From assembly GCF_009914335.1 (NCBI RefSeq), contig NZ_CP043925.1:1-64000 (forward strand): a stretch of 64,000 nucleotides of DNA, in the 5' to 3' direction. Made by a program: the position numbers and the translations under genes. Every line of letters begins with the position of its first letter. The stretch's first letter is position 1. Positions 31,638 through 43,124 of this stretch are shown here, piece after piece. The notes under the pieces are model-generated. The model had not been told where the DNA came from. It ran no database searches and saw only the letters and a program-made list of their open reading frames with translations. The DNA comes from Proteus columbae. Lineage in GTDB: Bacteria; Pseudomonadota; Gammaproteobacteria; Enterobacterales; Enterobacteriaceae.

Positions 31638-32741
31638 ATGAAGATCGGTATAATTGATGTCACAATCACCATGTCTTATGGCGGGATCCAAACAGCGGTT
31701 TGGGAACTGGCTAAGCAATTGCATGATGCGGGGCATGAAGTTCATCTTTATGGTGGTAATGGCGATATTCGACACAATCTGGCGGGACGCCAAATACAGG
31801 TACACACTTATCCTTATACACCGCGAGATAAAGTTATCGATCTTGGTGGTCGTTTTCGTCGTATTGTTGAGCGCTACACTTTTGCACGACACGCTAAAAA
31901 AGATGTTATCAGTCAAAAATTCGATTGGGTTATTTTAACGAAACCTTTTGATTTTTTTTGGCCTTCTATGATGCCTAAATCATCCTCAACGCGTTTTTGC
32001 TATATGAGTGGAGGCACCAGCTTTTTTAAAGGTGATCGCAGATTAGGTAAAAAGATTTCAGCATGGGTAGCATGTAGCCATTTTAATGCTTGGCAAATCC
32101 AACATCATTTTAAGCAATTCCCTAGTGTGATTTATAATGGTGTGGATATTGAAAAATTTAAACCTATGACTACCTCGTTACGTGAGCGATTAGGAATAGG
32201 TGAGTCTACTTTTTTACTCTCATTTGCTGGACGATTAGTTGGTTGGAAAGGCTTGAGTGTCGCAATCGATGCCATTGAAAAGCTGAAAGGTGAAGATGTT
32301 AAGCTCTTGATTATCGGTACGGGTGATGATCTAGAGCGATTGAAGAGTAAATCGGTAGCGAAAGGCATTGCTGAACAAGTTATTTTTCATCAACCCGTTG
32401 AGCATAACCAATTACCTGAATTTTATGCAGCAAGTGATGCTGGTATTTTCCCAAGTACTGGGGATGAAGCATTTGGCATTACGATTGCAGAAGCGATGGC
32501 ATGTGCTAAACCGGTTATTGCTAGCCATATCGGAGGTATTCCCGAAGTTGTCGGTAATGAAGGTACCGCTGGGGTTTTAGTCGCCCCAGGTAGTGCAGAT
32601 GAAATTGTGATGGCAATTAATCATCTTCGCGAATTACCCGACAGAGGTAAAACAATGGGCGAGAATGCACGTTCACGTATAGAAACACGTTATACTTGGC
32701 AACATTCTGCACAACGTTTATTACAGACATTGGCGTCATAA
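31638..32741 (+). CDS. GT4-family glycosyltransferase
   Basis: A 367-residue GT-B glycosyltransferase. The N-terminal domain carries the glycine loop MSYGGIQTAVWELAKQL, and the C-terminal domain has SFAGRLVGWKGL (about 195), IIGTGDDLERL and the donor-binding FPSTGDEAFGITIAEAMAC (about 275, EX7E-type). It starts 3 bases after the GT9 gene and ends 2 bases before the next glycosyltransferase, so the set is tightly coupled. It likely extends the variable outer core of LPS; donor and acceptor are not predicted. Confidence 0.8.
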   Translation: MKIGIIDVTITMSYGGIQTAVWELAKQLHDAGHEVHLYGGNGDIRHNLAGRQIQVHTYPYTPRDKVIDLGGRFRRIVERYTFARHAKKDVISQKFDWVILTKPFDFFWPSMMPKSSSTRFCYMSGGTSFFKGDRRLGKKISAWVACSHFNAWQIQHHFKQFPSVIYNGVDIEKFKPMTTSLRERLGIGESTFLLSFAGRLVGWKGLSVAIDAIEKLKGEDVKLLIIGTGDDLERLKSKSVAKGIAEQVIFHQPVEHNQLPEFYAASDAGIFPSTGDEAFGITIAEAMACAKPVIASHIGGIPEVVGNEGTAGVLVAPGSADEIVMAINHLRELPDRGKTMGENARSRIETRYTWQHSAQRLLQTLAS

Positions 32742-32743
32742 TA

Positions 32744-33910
32744 ATGAAGATTGCCTATCTTGATCCTTACCCAGTTCCTGACTTACGAGTTGCTTCATTG
32801 CAAATTTTGCAAAATGTTGATGCTTTTGCCAGAGCGGGTGCACATGTCACTTTAGTTACACCAAAAGGACAATATCGAGATAGCGATATATTAGGTCGTT
32901 CAATCCATGCTAATGCAAGTTTAGTTTCCTTAAGAGATATTCGTCGTAAATGGTATTTTCCATTTAATTCACAAAAACTTTTCTCATTACAGATAGCGCG
33001 TTGGGTTAAGCAAAATAACGTTGATGCATTGTTTACTCGTAATTTAAAACTGGCTTGTTATCTTTGTGAAAGCTATCCAGAAATTCCCCTTTTTTTTGAA
33101 AGCCATGAAATATTTGCGCAATCTTTTGCCGAGTCTCATTCATTTGAGAAAAAAAAGAATCGTGCTAAATACCATAAATTATTAAAAATGGAGAAATTGG
33201 TTTACAGCCAAGCGACAGGTATTTTCGTTCTTACTTCATTACTCAGAGATGATATTGTTTCGCAATATCAAGTTACTACACCAATAACGGTTGTCCCTGA
33301 TGGTGTTGATTTGCATGCCGCGATGGATTATCAGATTACTCCTCCTTTATTAGATAAAACTATAACTGAAGTGCTGTATTTAGGTAGCCTGCATAAATGG
33401 AAGGGTATTCCTACCATGATGCGAGCAATGAAATATCTTGATAACGCACGGTTGAATATCGCAGGGGGAACGCCAGAGCAGATCGGAGGATTAACCTTAT
33501 TAGCGCAAGAAATGGATGTAAAAGATAAGGTCAATTTTTTGGGGTTTATTGATCCGAAAAAACGCTTTGAAGCGATTGCCCAGCACGATATCTGTGTGCT
33601 CCCGCTCACGTTAACCAGTATTGGAAGCCGTTATACTTCACCACTTAAGTTATTTGAGTATATGGCGATGGAAAAACCTGTGGTGATTTCAGATTTTCCT
33701 TCAATCCGTGATGTTGTAGATGAAAAAGCGGTAAGTTTTGCAGATAGTGGCGATGCACAAAGTTTTGCAAAACAGATAATACAGTTAAGAGATAATCCAC
33801 AACGAGCAAGTGAAAAAACCGCCCATGCCCGCTCATTAGTTGAAAACTATTACAACTGGGATAAACGGGCTGAGGTTATTCTAAAGACAATAGAGACGTT
33901 AATTCAGTGA
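32744..33910 (+). CDS. GT4-family glycosyltransferase
   Basis: The 388-residue protein starts MKIAYLDPYPVPDLRVASLQIL. The C-terminal domain has VLYLGSLHKWKGIPTMM (about 225) and SRYTSPLKLFEYMAMEKPVV (about 308), the EX7E-like donor loop. The ATG at 32744 sits 2 bases after the previous stop, and the 16-residue extension within the preceding gene is rejected. It ends one base before the end of the convergent waaL. Last gene of the four-gene rightward operon; role probably outer-core extension. Confidence 0.8.
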   Translation: MKIAYLDPYPVPDLRVASLQILQNVDAFARAGAHVTLVTPKGQYRDSDILGRSIHANASLVSLRDIRRKWYFPFNSQKLFSLQIARWVKQNNVDALFTRNLKLACYLCESYPEIPLFFESHEIFAQSFAESHSFEKKKNRAKYHKLLKMEKLVYSQATGIFVLTSLLRDDIVSQYQVTTPITVVPDGVDLHAAMDYQITPPLLDKTITEVLYLGSLHKWKGIPTMMRAMKYLDNARLNIAGGTPEQIGGLTLLAQEMDVKDKVNFLGFIDPKKRFEAIAQHDICVLPLTLTSIGSRYTSPLKLFEYMAMEKPVVISDFPSIRDVVDEKAVSFADSGDAQSFAKQIIQLRDNPQRASEKTAHARSLVENYYNWDKRAEVILKTIETLIQ

Positions 33911-33911
33911 T

Positions 33912-35165
33912 CTATTGCTGTTTATCTAACAGTGTTGCTGATTGATTATTGAGTAAAGCATGTCGCAACGCCAACATTAATCCCACCAAAATACCCACCT
34001 GATTGATATAGGCATTTTCAAATAATCCTCGCAGTACATAAACACCGAGGAAAGACATAAGTAATACAAGGGATGCTTGGCGAATAATACCTTGGTTTTT
34101 TCTTATTAACTGAATACTTTGGGCAATAATGGAAGAGCAAAAATAGAAAATACCAATCAACCCTAAAATACCGCCTGCAAACCAGAAAGCTAAAAAGACA
34201 TTATGGGGACCTCTCGATTTTTTAAATACCCAGTGCGGGTTATCTCTCACTAGAGGATCGTAAATATTATGAAAAATCTGATTACCGTAACCATAACCTT
34301 TTATTGGGTTTTGTTTAATAAGCTCTAATGCGGAGCTTTGTGTTCCATTACTGAATCTTTTTCCACTATTTAGTTGAAATAATTTAGATTTAAGCTCACC
34401 ATTAATAAAATTATTATTTAGATAAATTGCAGATGCTGACAATAGTATACAACTACTTAAGATTACAATAATTAGATATTGGCGATTAATAATTAAGGTG
34501 AGCGATGTAATAATTACTAATGCTATCCATGCCCCCCGTGCTAAAGTTCCTAGCATTATAAAAATAAATAATGCACTAATTAAAATTAATAAAAACCAAT
34601 TAATAATAGAGTTTCTTTTTTTTAAAATAAGGGAAGATAAAATGATTGGGAAGAAGAAAAGTAGGGCATAAGATATCTCTCTATGTGCTGTTTGGCTTTT
34701 TTGCGTAAATGGAGAAATTCCTTTCTGATACTCCAAATAATACTGCACCAGTTCCTTAGCCATAATCACCAATAGCCCAATTGCAAAAGCTATCATCACC
34801 ATCTTTGCAATATCGGTAGGTTTTTCTTTATATAATACGATCGGAAAAGTTACCGCAAAAAGCAGTAAGCCATTTAGTATCGGCTTATTAATCTCTTTAA
34901 TACTAATACTAGGTTCGACAGAAATTAGGATGGAATAAGCAATCACCAACAATAAAAATAGCAGTGAGAATGACAGATTATTTTTAAATATCTTGCAGAT
35001 AGTTTTAAAATCACGCACCAGATACCACAGTGCGGTTGCACCAATCAATCCCATCACAATATTTTTATAGCGAGTGATATCTGGTAAGTAGATCAATATA
35101 ATGTAAAGCCCAATAATGGATAAATTCCACAGGGATTTTTTACTATAGTCTTTAAACACCATCAT
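33912..35165 (-). CDS. waaL: O-antigen ligase WaaL
   Basis: Polytopic inner-membrane protein of 417 residues with about ten to twelve hydrophobic segments, a large periplasmic loop (about 230-330, containing KRFSNGTQSSALELIKQNP and SRGPHNVFLAFWFAGG) and the Wzy_C ligase/polymerase fold. The H-N-x-F motif in GPHNVFL is typical of WaaL periplasmic loops. It moves undecaprenyl-linked O-antigen to lipid A-core. It sits inside the core cluster, between the outer-core operon and mutM, which favours WaaL over Wzy; the Wzy candidate is at 62422-63579. Start is ATG-ATG; either may be used. Confidence 0.85.
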   Translation of the reverse strand: MMVFKDYSKKSLWNLSIIGLYIILIYLPDITRYKNIVMGLIGATALWYLVRDFKTICKIFKNNLSFSLLFLLLVIAYSILISVEPSISIKEINKPILNGLLLFAVTFPIVLYKEKPTDIAKMVMIAFAIGLLVIMAKELVQYYLEYQKGISPFTQKSQTAHREISYALLFFFPIILSSLILKKRNSIINWFLLILISALFIFIMLGTLARGAWIALVIITSLTLIINRQYLIIVILSSCILLSASAIYLNNNFINGELKSKLFQLNSGKRFSNGTQSSALELIKQNPIKGYGYGNQIFHNIYDPLVRDNPHWVFKKSRGPHNVFLAFWFAGGILGLIGIFYFCSSIIAQSIQLIRKNQGIIRQASLVLLMSFLGVYVLRGLFENAYINQVGILVGLMLALRHALLNNQSATLLDKQQ

Positions 35166-35266
35166 AATAATCTGCCATCATCCTTTATACTTTTGATAGA
35201 GTGGCGATCATACAATAAAAATGTGTTTATCGCTGTATCTCTTATCTGATAATCATGGAGCAACTT

Positions 35267-37341
<2,075 letters not shown>

Positions 37342-37342
<1 letters not shown>

Positions 37343-38619
37343 TAGTGACTCCGTGGAGGAAGATAAGGTGAAAGTAAGGTAAGTAAACGCAGTAATGCCC
37401 CTTGATTTTCATGAAGCACTTCAACTGCATGACGACCATAATAACGGCGATAATCTTCATCATTAAGCAATGAAGCAATAGCAGTCGCCATCGATTCACT
37501 GTCTGTAACCGTAATTAATCCTTCAGCTTGATCAAGTTTGGCACAGATATTTTTAAAATTAAAAGTATGAGGTCCCATGATAACAGGGATAGCGTGAGCA
37601 GCGGCTTCTAAAGGATTATGACCACCACGCTCAACCAAACTCCCGCCAACAAAGGCTAAATCTGCAATACCATAGAGCAACATAAGCTCGCCCATTGTAT
37701 CGCCAATAACCACTTGCGTTTGTGCATCTGGCACAGCATCGGTACTTCGTAAGGTATATTTTAACCCTGCTTCGCGTGTTAATTGTTCGGCTTTAGGAAA
37801 ACGCTCTGGGTGGCGAGGTACTAAAATTAACAAAAGCTGAGGAAATTGTGTCAGTAGCTTTTTATGTGTCTCTAAAATAATGGTTTCTTCACCCTCATGG
37901 GTACTTGTTGCTATCCAAACCGGGCGGTGAGCAGCCCATTGACGGCGCAAAGCAACCGCTCTTGCGGCTAACTCTGGGGTGACAGAAATATCAAATTTTA
38001 GGCTACCTGTAACATGTAAATGCGAACGTTTTAAACCAAGCTCGATAAATCGTTCACCATCTTCCTGATTTTGAGCGGCAATCAAAGTGATTTTTTGGAG
38101 CATCGTTTTGACAAAGCTGCCCAATTTTTGGTAACCCGCAGCAGAGCGTTCTGATAAACGTGCATTAGCAATAATCAACGGGATTTTTCGTTGATGAAGT
38201 TTTGAAATCAGGTTAGGCCATAACTCCGTTTCCATAATGATCACCAATTTGGGGTCAACTGTTTTAAGAAAACGATTAACTGACCCCGGTAAATCATAAG
38301 GAAGGTAGACATGGTAAACATCATCACCAAATGCAGAACGCACACGTTCTGAGCCAGTTGGTGTCATAGTAGTGACGGTAATGGGCAAATCAGGATAGTG
38401 ATGACGAAGGGCTCGAACAAGCGGCACTGCGGCGAGTGTTTCACCGACAGAAACGGAATGCAATAATATACCCTGAGGGACGACTTTGCCTTTGCAAAAG
38501 CCATAGCGCTCTCCCCACCGTTTACGGTAGGCGGGTGCTTTACGGCTGCGTAATAAAAGACGCAACCAAATCAGAGGTTGGATAAGGTAAAGAAGTACCT
38601 GATATAAACGCAACAACAT
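37342..38619 (-). CDS. waaA: 3-deoxy-D-manno-octulosonic acid transferase
   Basis: Adds Kdo residues from CMP-Kdo to lipid IVA, the first core step and essential in most enterobacteria. The 425-residue protein (E. coli 425) has an N-terminal membrane anchor ([18 protein letters not shown]), the catalytic segment [20 protein letters not shown] (Glu near 60) and the C-terminal [22 protein letters not shown] donor site. It lies 81 bases after wabH and is coupled to waaE. Confidence 0.96.
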
Positions 38620-38700
38620 GCTATCAAATTCACTTATCTGGACGAACGCTTATAGTATCACACTGTGTGAGAGAAAGTGTGTAAAACAAGTAAGCGCGGA

Positions 38701-39804
38701 TTAAGGAATTAAAGCGATATACTGCTTTAAAATATGGTTTAGTTCAAATTTTGCATAGGATGATGGCAATATTTGAGGCTGTGAATAATACGCAAGGCGA
38801 AGTTTTTCTGCGAGAGAGTCACTATCCATTGTAGAGAGGTAATCAGAAAGCTCGTCTGTCATAATTTCGCTGACCCCACCAGGGCATCGAGTACTGACGA
38901 TAGGCACACCACATATTAATGCTTCAATTAATACAGTAGGAAGCCCTTCACTATCAGAGCTTAATGCAACCACTTTAGCGCCTTTGATTGCAGGGAGAGG
39001 GTTTGAGATAAAACCCGCAAGTGTGACTTTCTCCACTAAGTTAAGTTGTTTAATTTGAGCTTCTAATTGCTGTTTAACGGTGGGAGTACCTTCACCTAAT
39101 ATAATGAGTTGGCAAGGTAAATCGGCTTTAGCAAAAGCCTCAATTAATCTGTCTTGTCTTTTTACTTCATGTAATCGACCCACATGCAGGATATAATCTT
39201 GTTCGGCAAATGGATTAGAAAGGGTGGCTTTTTGCTGTATTTCTTCAATATTAAATGGGTTATAAATAGTTTTTAGTTGTTCAGCATGAATACCAATGGC
39301 ATTGATTAGATCATCTTTTACCGCATTAGAAACACAAACGAGATTTTTATCTCGATAAACTCGTTGGATTTTTATTTTTTTCAACCAATATGAAAATCCT
39401 GATTTATTGCCAAGATAAGATTGAGAGTAAATGCCGTGAATACAGTACCAAACATTGCAGCTTTTTAGTTGTTTAGAGCGACAAACAATACGGTCTGTTT
39501 TATGTAAATTAGAAAGAACAAGCGCTGGGCGCCCTTTTTTAGCAAAAAGTTGAGTGAGTACATTATCAAGCGATTTTGCTCTACGCGATATTTCAGTTAA
39601 TTTTCTAAAAATTCCACGATAGTTATCATGATCAACAATATAATCAATAAAATCAGGTAGTTCATACGCTAATTTATTATGTAAGGATAATAATGTGACT
39701 TGGTATCCTGCTTGATGAAAACCATTAGCTAGCCTGAGCGTGACATTTTCAGCGCCACCACCCGGTAATCCATCAATAATAAAAAGTATATGTTGTTGAC
39801 TCAC
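38701..39804 (-). CDS. wabH: GT4 glycosyltransferase, probable WabH (core GlcNAc transferase)
   Basis: The 367-residue GT-B enzyme starts HILFIIDGLPGGGAENVTLRLANG and has ILHVGRLHEVKRQDRLIEAF (about 205) and LSSDSEGLPTVLIEALICGVPIV (about 280, EX7E). Klebsiella and Proteus share the core backbone made by WabG (GalA) and WabH (GlcNAc, later deacetylated), and this gene directly follows wabG with a 4-base ATGA overlap, matching WabH in position and length. The assignment rests on family and context, not on a direct comparison. Confidence 0.75.
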   Translation of the reverse strand: MSQQHILFIIDGLPGGGAENVTLRLANGFHQAGYQVTLLSLHNKLAYELPDFIDYIVDHDNYRGIFRKLTEISRRAKSLDNVLTQLFAKKGRPALVLSNLHKTDRIVCRSKQLKSCNVWYCIHGIYSQSYLGNKSGFSYWLKKIKIQRVYRDKNLVCVSNAVKDDLINAIGIHAEQLKTIYNPFNIEEIQQKATLSNPFAEQDYILHVGRLHEVKRQDRLIEAFAKADLPCQLIILGEGTPTVKQQLEAQIKQLNLVEKVTLAGFISNPLPAIKGAKVVALSSDSEGLPTVLIEALICGVPIVSTRCPGGVSEIMTDELSDYLSTMDSDSLAEKLRLAYYSQPQILPSSYAKFELNHILKQYIALIP

Positions 39805-40934
39805 AAGGCTAATATCCGTTTATAAAGTGAAATAAGCTCGCCTGATAATCGTTGTGGTGTATAAGGGAGAATGGTCTCTCTCGCCACTTGTGACATCTCA
39901 GTCCACGCTGTTTCTTTTGGGATCTGTGTAATCGCATCAGTTAATGCTGAAATATCTAATGCATCACAAACAAATCCATTTTTACCATGTTGAATAAATT
40001 CGGCACCACCACAAGTCGTTGAGGTGATCACCGGTAAACCACACGATAATGCCTCAAGAATAACATTAGGAAAAGGGTCATAAAGAGTAGGAAGTAGTAA
40101 TGCATCCGCTATTTGATAAAAATCGAGTGTTTTTTTCTGCATACCTAAGAAGAAAATACGTTGCTCACAACCTAATTGTGTTGCGAGTTGTTCATATTTA
40201 CGCTGATTTTTATCACTTCCAACAACTAACAATATAGCTGATGTCTTTGCTATTGCTGAGATAGCAGCCGCTAAACCTTTACGTTCGAAGCCTGATCCCA
40301 CATAAATAAAGCAAGGTACATCGTGTGGAATATTATATTGTGTTTTTAATGTCCCTTTTTGAGAACTTGTTGCAGGTACGAAAGCATTATGGTCAATTGC
40401 ATTATAAATGACAGTTATTTTATCGGCAGAAACACCAAAATCCTCAATAATTTCATTTTTAACCATCTGTGAATTACAGATAACTTGTTTTAATGCGGGA
40501 TCGGCATACATCTGTTTTTCTGCATTCATTACATAGCGGTGGTATCTATCATAAAATAGCCAACGACCTTTCCAATTAGGCAATATTCTTTGGCGTTGTA
40601 ATAGCCATCGGCGATGTACACCATCACCAGCACGAAAAATATCACAACCTGCGATACGTTCATGGCTTTGAACAATATCAAAATGATTTTCCTGCCAACA
40701 TGCTCTAGCTGCCTTAGCGAAACCCGATTCTCGGCTAATCCTACCCAATTTTCGTGGATTGCATAAGTGAATATGCCAATCTGGATTAGTATTACCTTGC
40801 CATTCTCGCGTGATCACATTGAGTTCAAGGTCATCGTTGGATAATGCATCTAACGCGCGCGCAATAAAGCGTTCTGCTCCCCCATCTGGGCGATATTTTT
40901 GTCTGACAATGGCGAGTCGTAACGGGTGATTCAT
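39801..40934 (-). CDS. wabG: GT4 glycosyltransferase WabG (core galacturonosyltransferase)
   Basis: The 377-residue enzyme resembles WaaG/WabG: RLAIVRQKYRPDGGAERFIARAL at the N-terminus, QSHERIAGCDIFRAGDGVHRRWL (about 90-112), YVGSGFERKGLAAAI (about 215) and LPTLYDPFPNVILEALSCGLPV (about 300). In Klebsiella WabG adds the first outer-core sugar, GalA, to heptose II. It overlaps waaQ upstream (TAATG) and wabH downstream. E. coli-type WaaG (glucose) is the alternative; the Klebsiella-like neighbours favour WabG. Confidence 0.8.
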   Translation of the reverse strand: MNHPLRLAIVRQKYRPDGGAERFIARALDALSNDDLELNVITREWQGNTNPDWHIHLCNPRKLGRISRESGFAKAARACWQENHFDIVQSHERIAGCDIFRAGDGVHRRWLLQRQRILPNWKGRWLFYDRYHRYVMNAEKQMYADPALKQVICNSQMVKNEIIEDFGVSADKITVIYNAIDHNAFVPATSSQKGTLKTQYNIPHDVPCFIYVGSGFERKGLAAAISAIAKTSAILLVVGSDKNQRKYEQLATQLGCEQRIFFLGMQKKTLDFYQIADALLLPTLYDPFPNVILEALSCGLPVITSTTCGGAEFIQHGKNGFVCDALDISALTDAITQIPKETAWTEMSQVARETILPYTPQRLSGELISLYKRILAL

Positions 40935-42001
40935 TAAGATAAATGCCTTATAGCTGTGTTGTAAACCACATCAACCGGAATAGCGGAAAGATAACGTTGT
41001 TGGGTGTCTGTCTTTATATGGTCTGGGTGTGGAATATCGTCATAATTGCCTGCCCATATTGTTTCACCTACGGCTTGCCAAGGGTGCCAATGTTCAAGTT
41101 TAGAAGGACCAAAAAGAGCAACTAAAGGTGTTTTTAATGCAGCTGCCATATGCATTGCGACAGAATCAACACCAATAAAAAGTCCTGCATTATCAATTAA
41201 TACAGCAAGTTGAGATAAAGATGTTTGCCCAGCTAAAACTGTTATCACATCTTTGTTTGGGCAGTGTGCCAAAATAGTTTGTATCATCTCTAATTCTTTT
41301 GCTTCTGGGCCCGAAGTTAACACTACGGAATAATGATTTTGCTGAAGCTTTGTAATTAAAGTCGCCATTTTATCTTCATCCCAGCATTTGAAAAACCAGC
41401 GAGAGGTTGGTTGTATAACGATATAGTTTTTAGGGAGATGATATTTTTCAATAGTCTCAGTTAACCACTGTTTATCTGCTTCGCTATAAGCCATCATAAC
41501 ATCTGAAATGATAGGAATATTAAGTGGAGCAAGGATACTCAGATTTTGTTCAACAGTGTGTAGCTGTCCATGATCTGCCGTAGAGACAATAATATTGTGG
41601 CATTTTTGCCAAAACTGACTGTTTTTGCGCTTTTCAAATTCAAAACCTAAGCGCACTTGTGCTTTAGTGACTAAAGCAAAAATTGCAGCTTTCCACTGAT
41701 CAGCTAAATTAACAACTAAATCATATTGCTGTTTTTTTAATATTCGACCAAGCTCCCACTCTTTTTTTAATCGAGTGAATTTACCTTGATGTTTCCAATT
41801 ACGATCAAGATAAAAAATATTATTGATGAATGGGTTGTGCTCAAGCATAGGTAATGTTTCTTTGTATAATAAAACATCAATCGTTGCATTAGGATAAGCT
41901 GATTTTAATGAGCATATAACGGGCGTCGTTAATAACATATCTCCATGATGTTGGAGTTTAATAACCAGTATTCTATTAAATGATTGATTTATATTAGTCA
42001 T
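40934..42001 (-). CDS. waaQ: LPS heptosyltransferase III WaaQ
   Basis: GT9 enzyme of 355 residues that adds heptose III to heptose II of the inner core. It shows ILVIKLQHHGDMLLTTPVI at the N-terminus, the WaaQ-typical PTSRWFFKCWDEDKMA (about 204) and the C-terminal FIGVDSVAMHMAAALKTPLVALFGPS with the nucleotide-heptose site. It is first in the leftward operon waaQ-wabG-wabH-waaA-waaE-coaD, facing the rightward deacetylase gene. Confidence comes from the conserved WFFKCW segment. Confidence 0.9.
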   Translation of the reverse strand: MTNINQSFNRILVIKLQHHGDMLLTTPVICSLKSAYPNATIDVLLYKETLPMLEHNPFINNIFYLDRNWKHQGKFTRLKKEWELGRILKKQQYDLVVNLADQWKAAIFALVTKAQVRLGFEFEKRKNSQFWQKCHNIIVSTADHGQLHTVEQNLSILAPLNIPIISDVMMAYSEADKQWLTETIEKYHLPKNYIVIQPTSRWFFKCWDEDKMATLITKLQQNHYSVVLTSGPEAKELEMIQTILAHCPNKDVITVLAGQTSLSQLAVLIDNAGLFIGVDSVAMHMAAALKTPLVALFGPSKLEHWHPWQAVGETIWAGNYDDIPHPDHIKTDTQQRYLSAIPVDVVYNTAIRHLS

Positions 42002-42084
42002 AATTACTTTAGCTTTAGTGAGATACTCTAATTGTAAACAAAACAGCCAAAAGCATCCATAAAACCTAATTTATATTGATTGAA

Positions 42085-42113
42085 TTGATGTTTTACACTG
42101 CATGCCATAGTAT
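42085..42113 (+). promoter_or_regulatory. Possible promoter for the deacetylase-GT9 pair
   Basis: TTGATG (42085-42090), 17-base spacer and TAGTAT (42108-42113), 47 bases before the start codon at 42161. Both hexamers match four of six consensus bases. No RfaH (ops) element was found in this spacer. Confidence 0.4.
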
Positions 42114-42160
42114 TAAATATAAATTTATTAGCCTATTATCCATTAATTGGCAGGGTATGC

Positions 42161-43123
42161 ATGAAAAAACCAGCATTTATTATCACATTAGATACCGAAG
42201 GCGATAATCTTTGGGAAAACGAACGTGATATCACCACAAAAAATACGAACTTTCTACCCCGTTTTCAGCAACTTTGCGAGCATTTTCATTTTAAACCTGT
42301 TTGGTTAACAAACTATGAAATGGTAATGGATGATGCTTATATTGAGTTTGCTCGTGATGTTATTGCTCGTAATACGGGCGAAATTGGTATGCACTTGCAT
42401 GCATGGAATAGCCCACCACTTGTCCCTTTAACCCATGATGATTTACATCATCAGCCTTACTTAGTTGAATATCCTAAAGATCAAATGCGAGAAAAAATCG
42501 CATTAATGACTGACTTACTTGAAAATAAACTACAAACCAAAATGTTAAGTCATCGAGCGGGTCGTTGGGCATTTAATGAAATTTATGCACAGCTTTTAGT
42601 TGAATTTGGTTATCAAGTTGATTGCTCTGTAACACCTAAAGTGGATTGGCGTTTTACCAAAGGTGATCCCGCGCAATCGGGCGGAACAAATTACACTGAT
42701 TTTCCAAGTCATGCTTATTTTATGGATCTAGAGGATATCACTAAAACGGGGAACTCTACGTTGCTAGAAGTGCCAATGAGTATTCAATATAAGCACTCAC
42801 CTTTAATGAATAAATTTAAGCAAGGTTACGATAAATTAAGAGGTAAACAGCGAGCACCTTCTGTAAATTGGCTACGTCCTAAAGGCGGAAATGCACAACA
42901 GATGATTGAAGTAGCAGAAAAATCTTTAGCACAAGGTCATGATCATATTGAGTTTATGTTGCACTCGTCTGAATTTATGCCAGGTGGTAGCCCCACATTC
43001 CGCACAGAAAAAGATATCGAAGGGCTATATAGCGATTTAGAAACGCTATTTAGTTTCTTAAAAGATAAAGTGCAGGGCATGACGTTGGCTGAGTATTATC
43101 AAAGTAAGGTACAGGCAAAGTAA
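42161..43123 (+). CDS. wabN: Polysaccharide deacetylase-like protein, probable WabN
   Basis: The 320-residue NodB-type deacetylase starts FIITLDTEGDNLWE (Asp-Thr-Glu at about 10-12, the metal/catalytic acid), has MHLHAWNSPP (about 98, His pair) and SHRAGRWAFN (about 143), the order of CE4 motifs 1-3, and a late MLHSSEF. In Klebsiella WabN removes the acetyl group from the GlcNAc added by WabH; Proteus shares this core part, so WabN is the best guess. It is followed after one base by a GT9 gene on the same strand. It could also be the related core gene called WalW in some genomes. Confidence 0.65.
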   Translation: MKKPAFIITLDTEGDNLWENERDITTKNTNFLPRFQQLCEHFHFKPVWLTNYEMVMDDAYIEFARDVIARNTGEIGMHLHAWNSPPLVPLTHDDLHHQPYLVEYPKDQMREKIALMTDLLENKLQTKMLSHRAGRWAFNEIYAQLLVEFGYQVDCSVTPKVDWRFTKGDPAQSGGTNYTDFPSHAYFMDLEDITKTGNSTLLEVPMSIQYKHSPLMNKFKQGYDKLRGKQRAPSVNWLRPKGGNAQQMIEVAEKSLAQGHDHIEFMLHSSEFMPGGSPTFRTEKDIEGLYSDLETLFSFLKDKVQGMTLAEYYQSKVQAK

Positions 43124-43124
43124 G

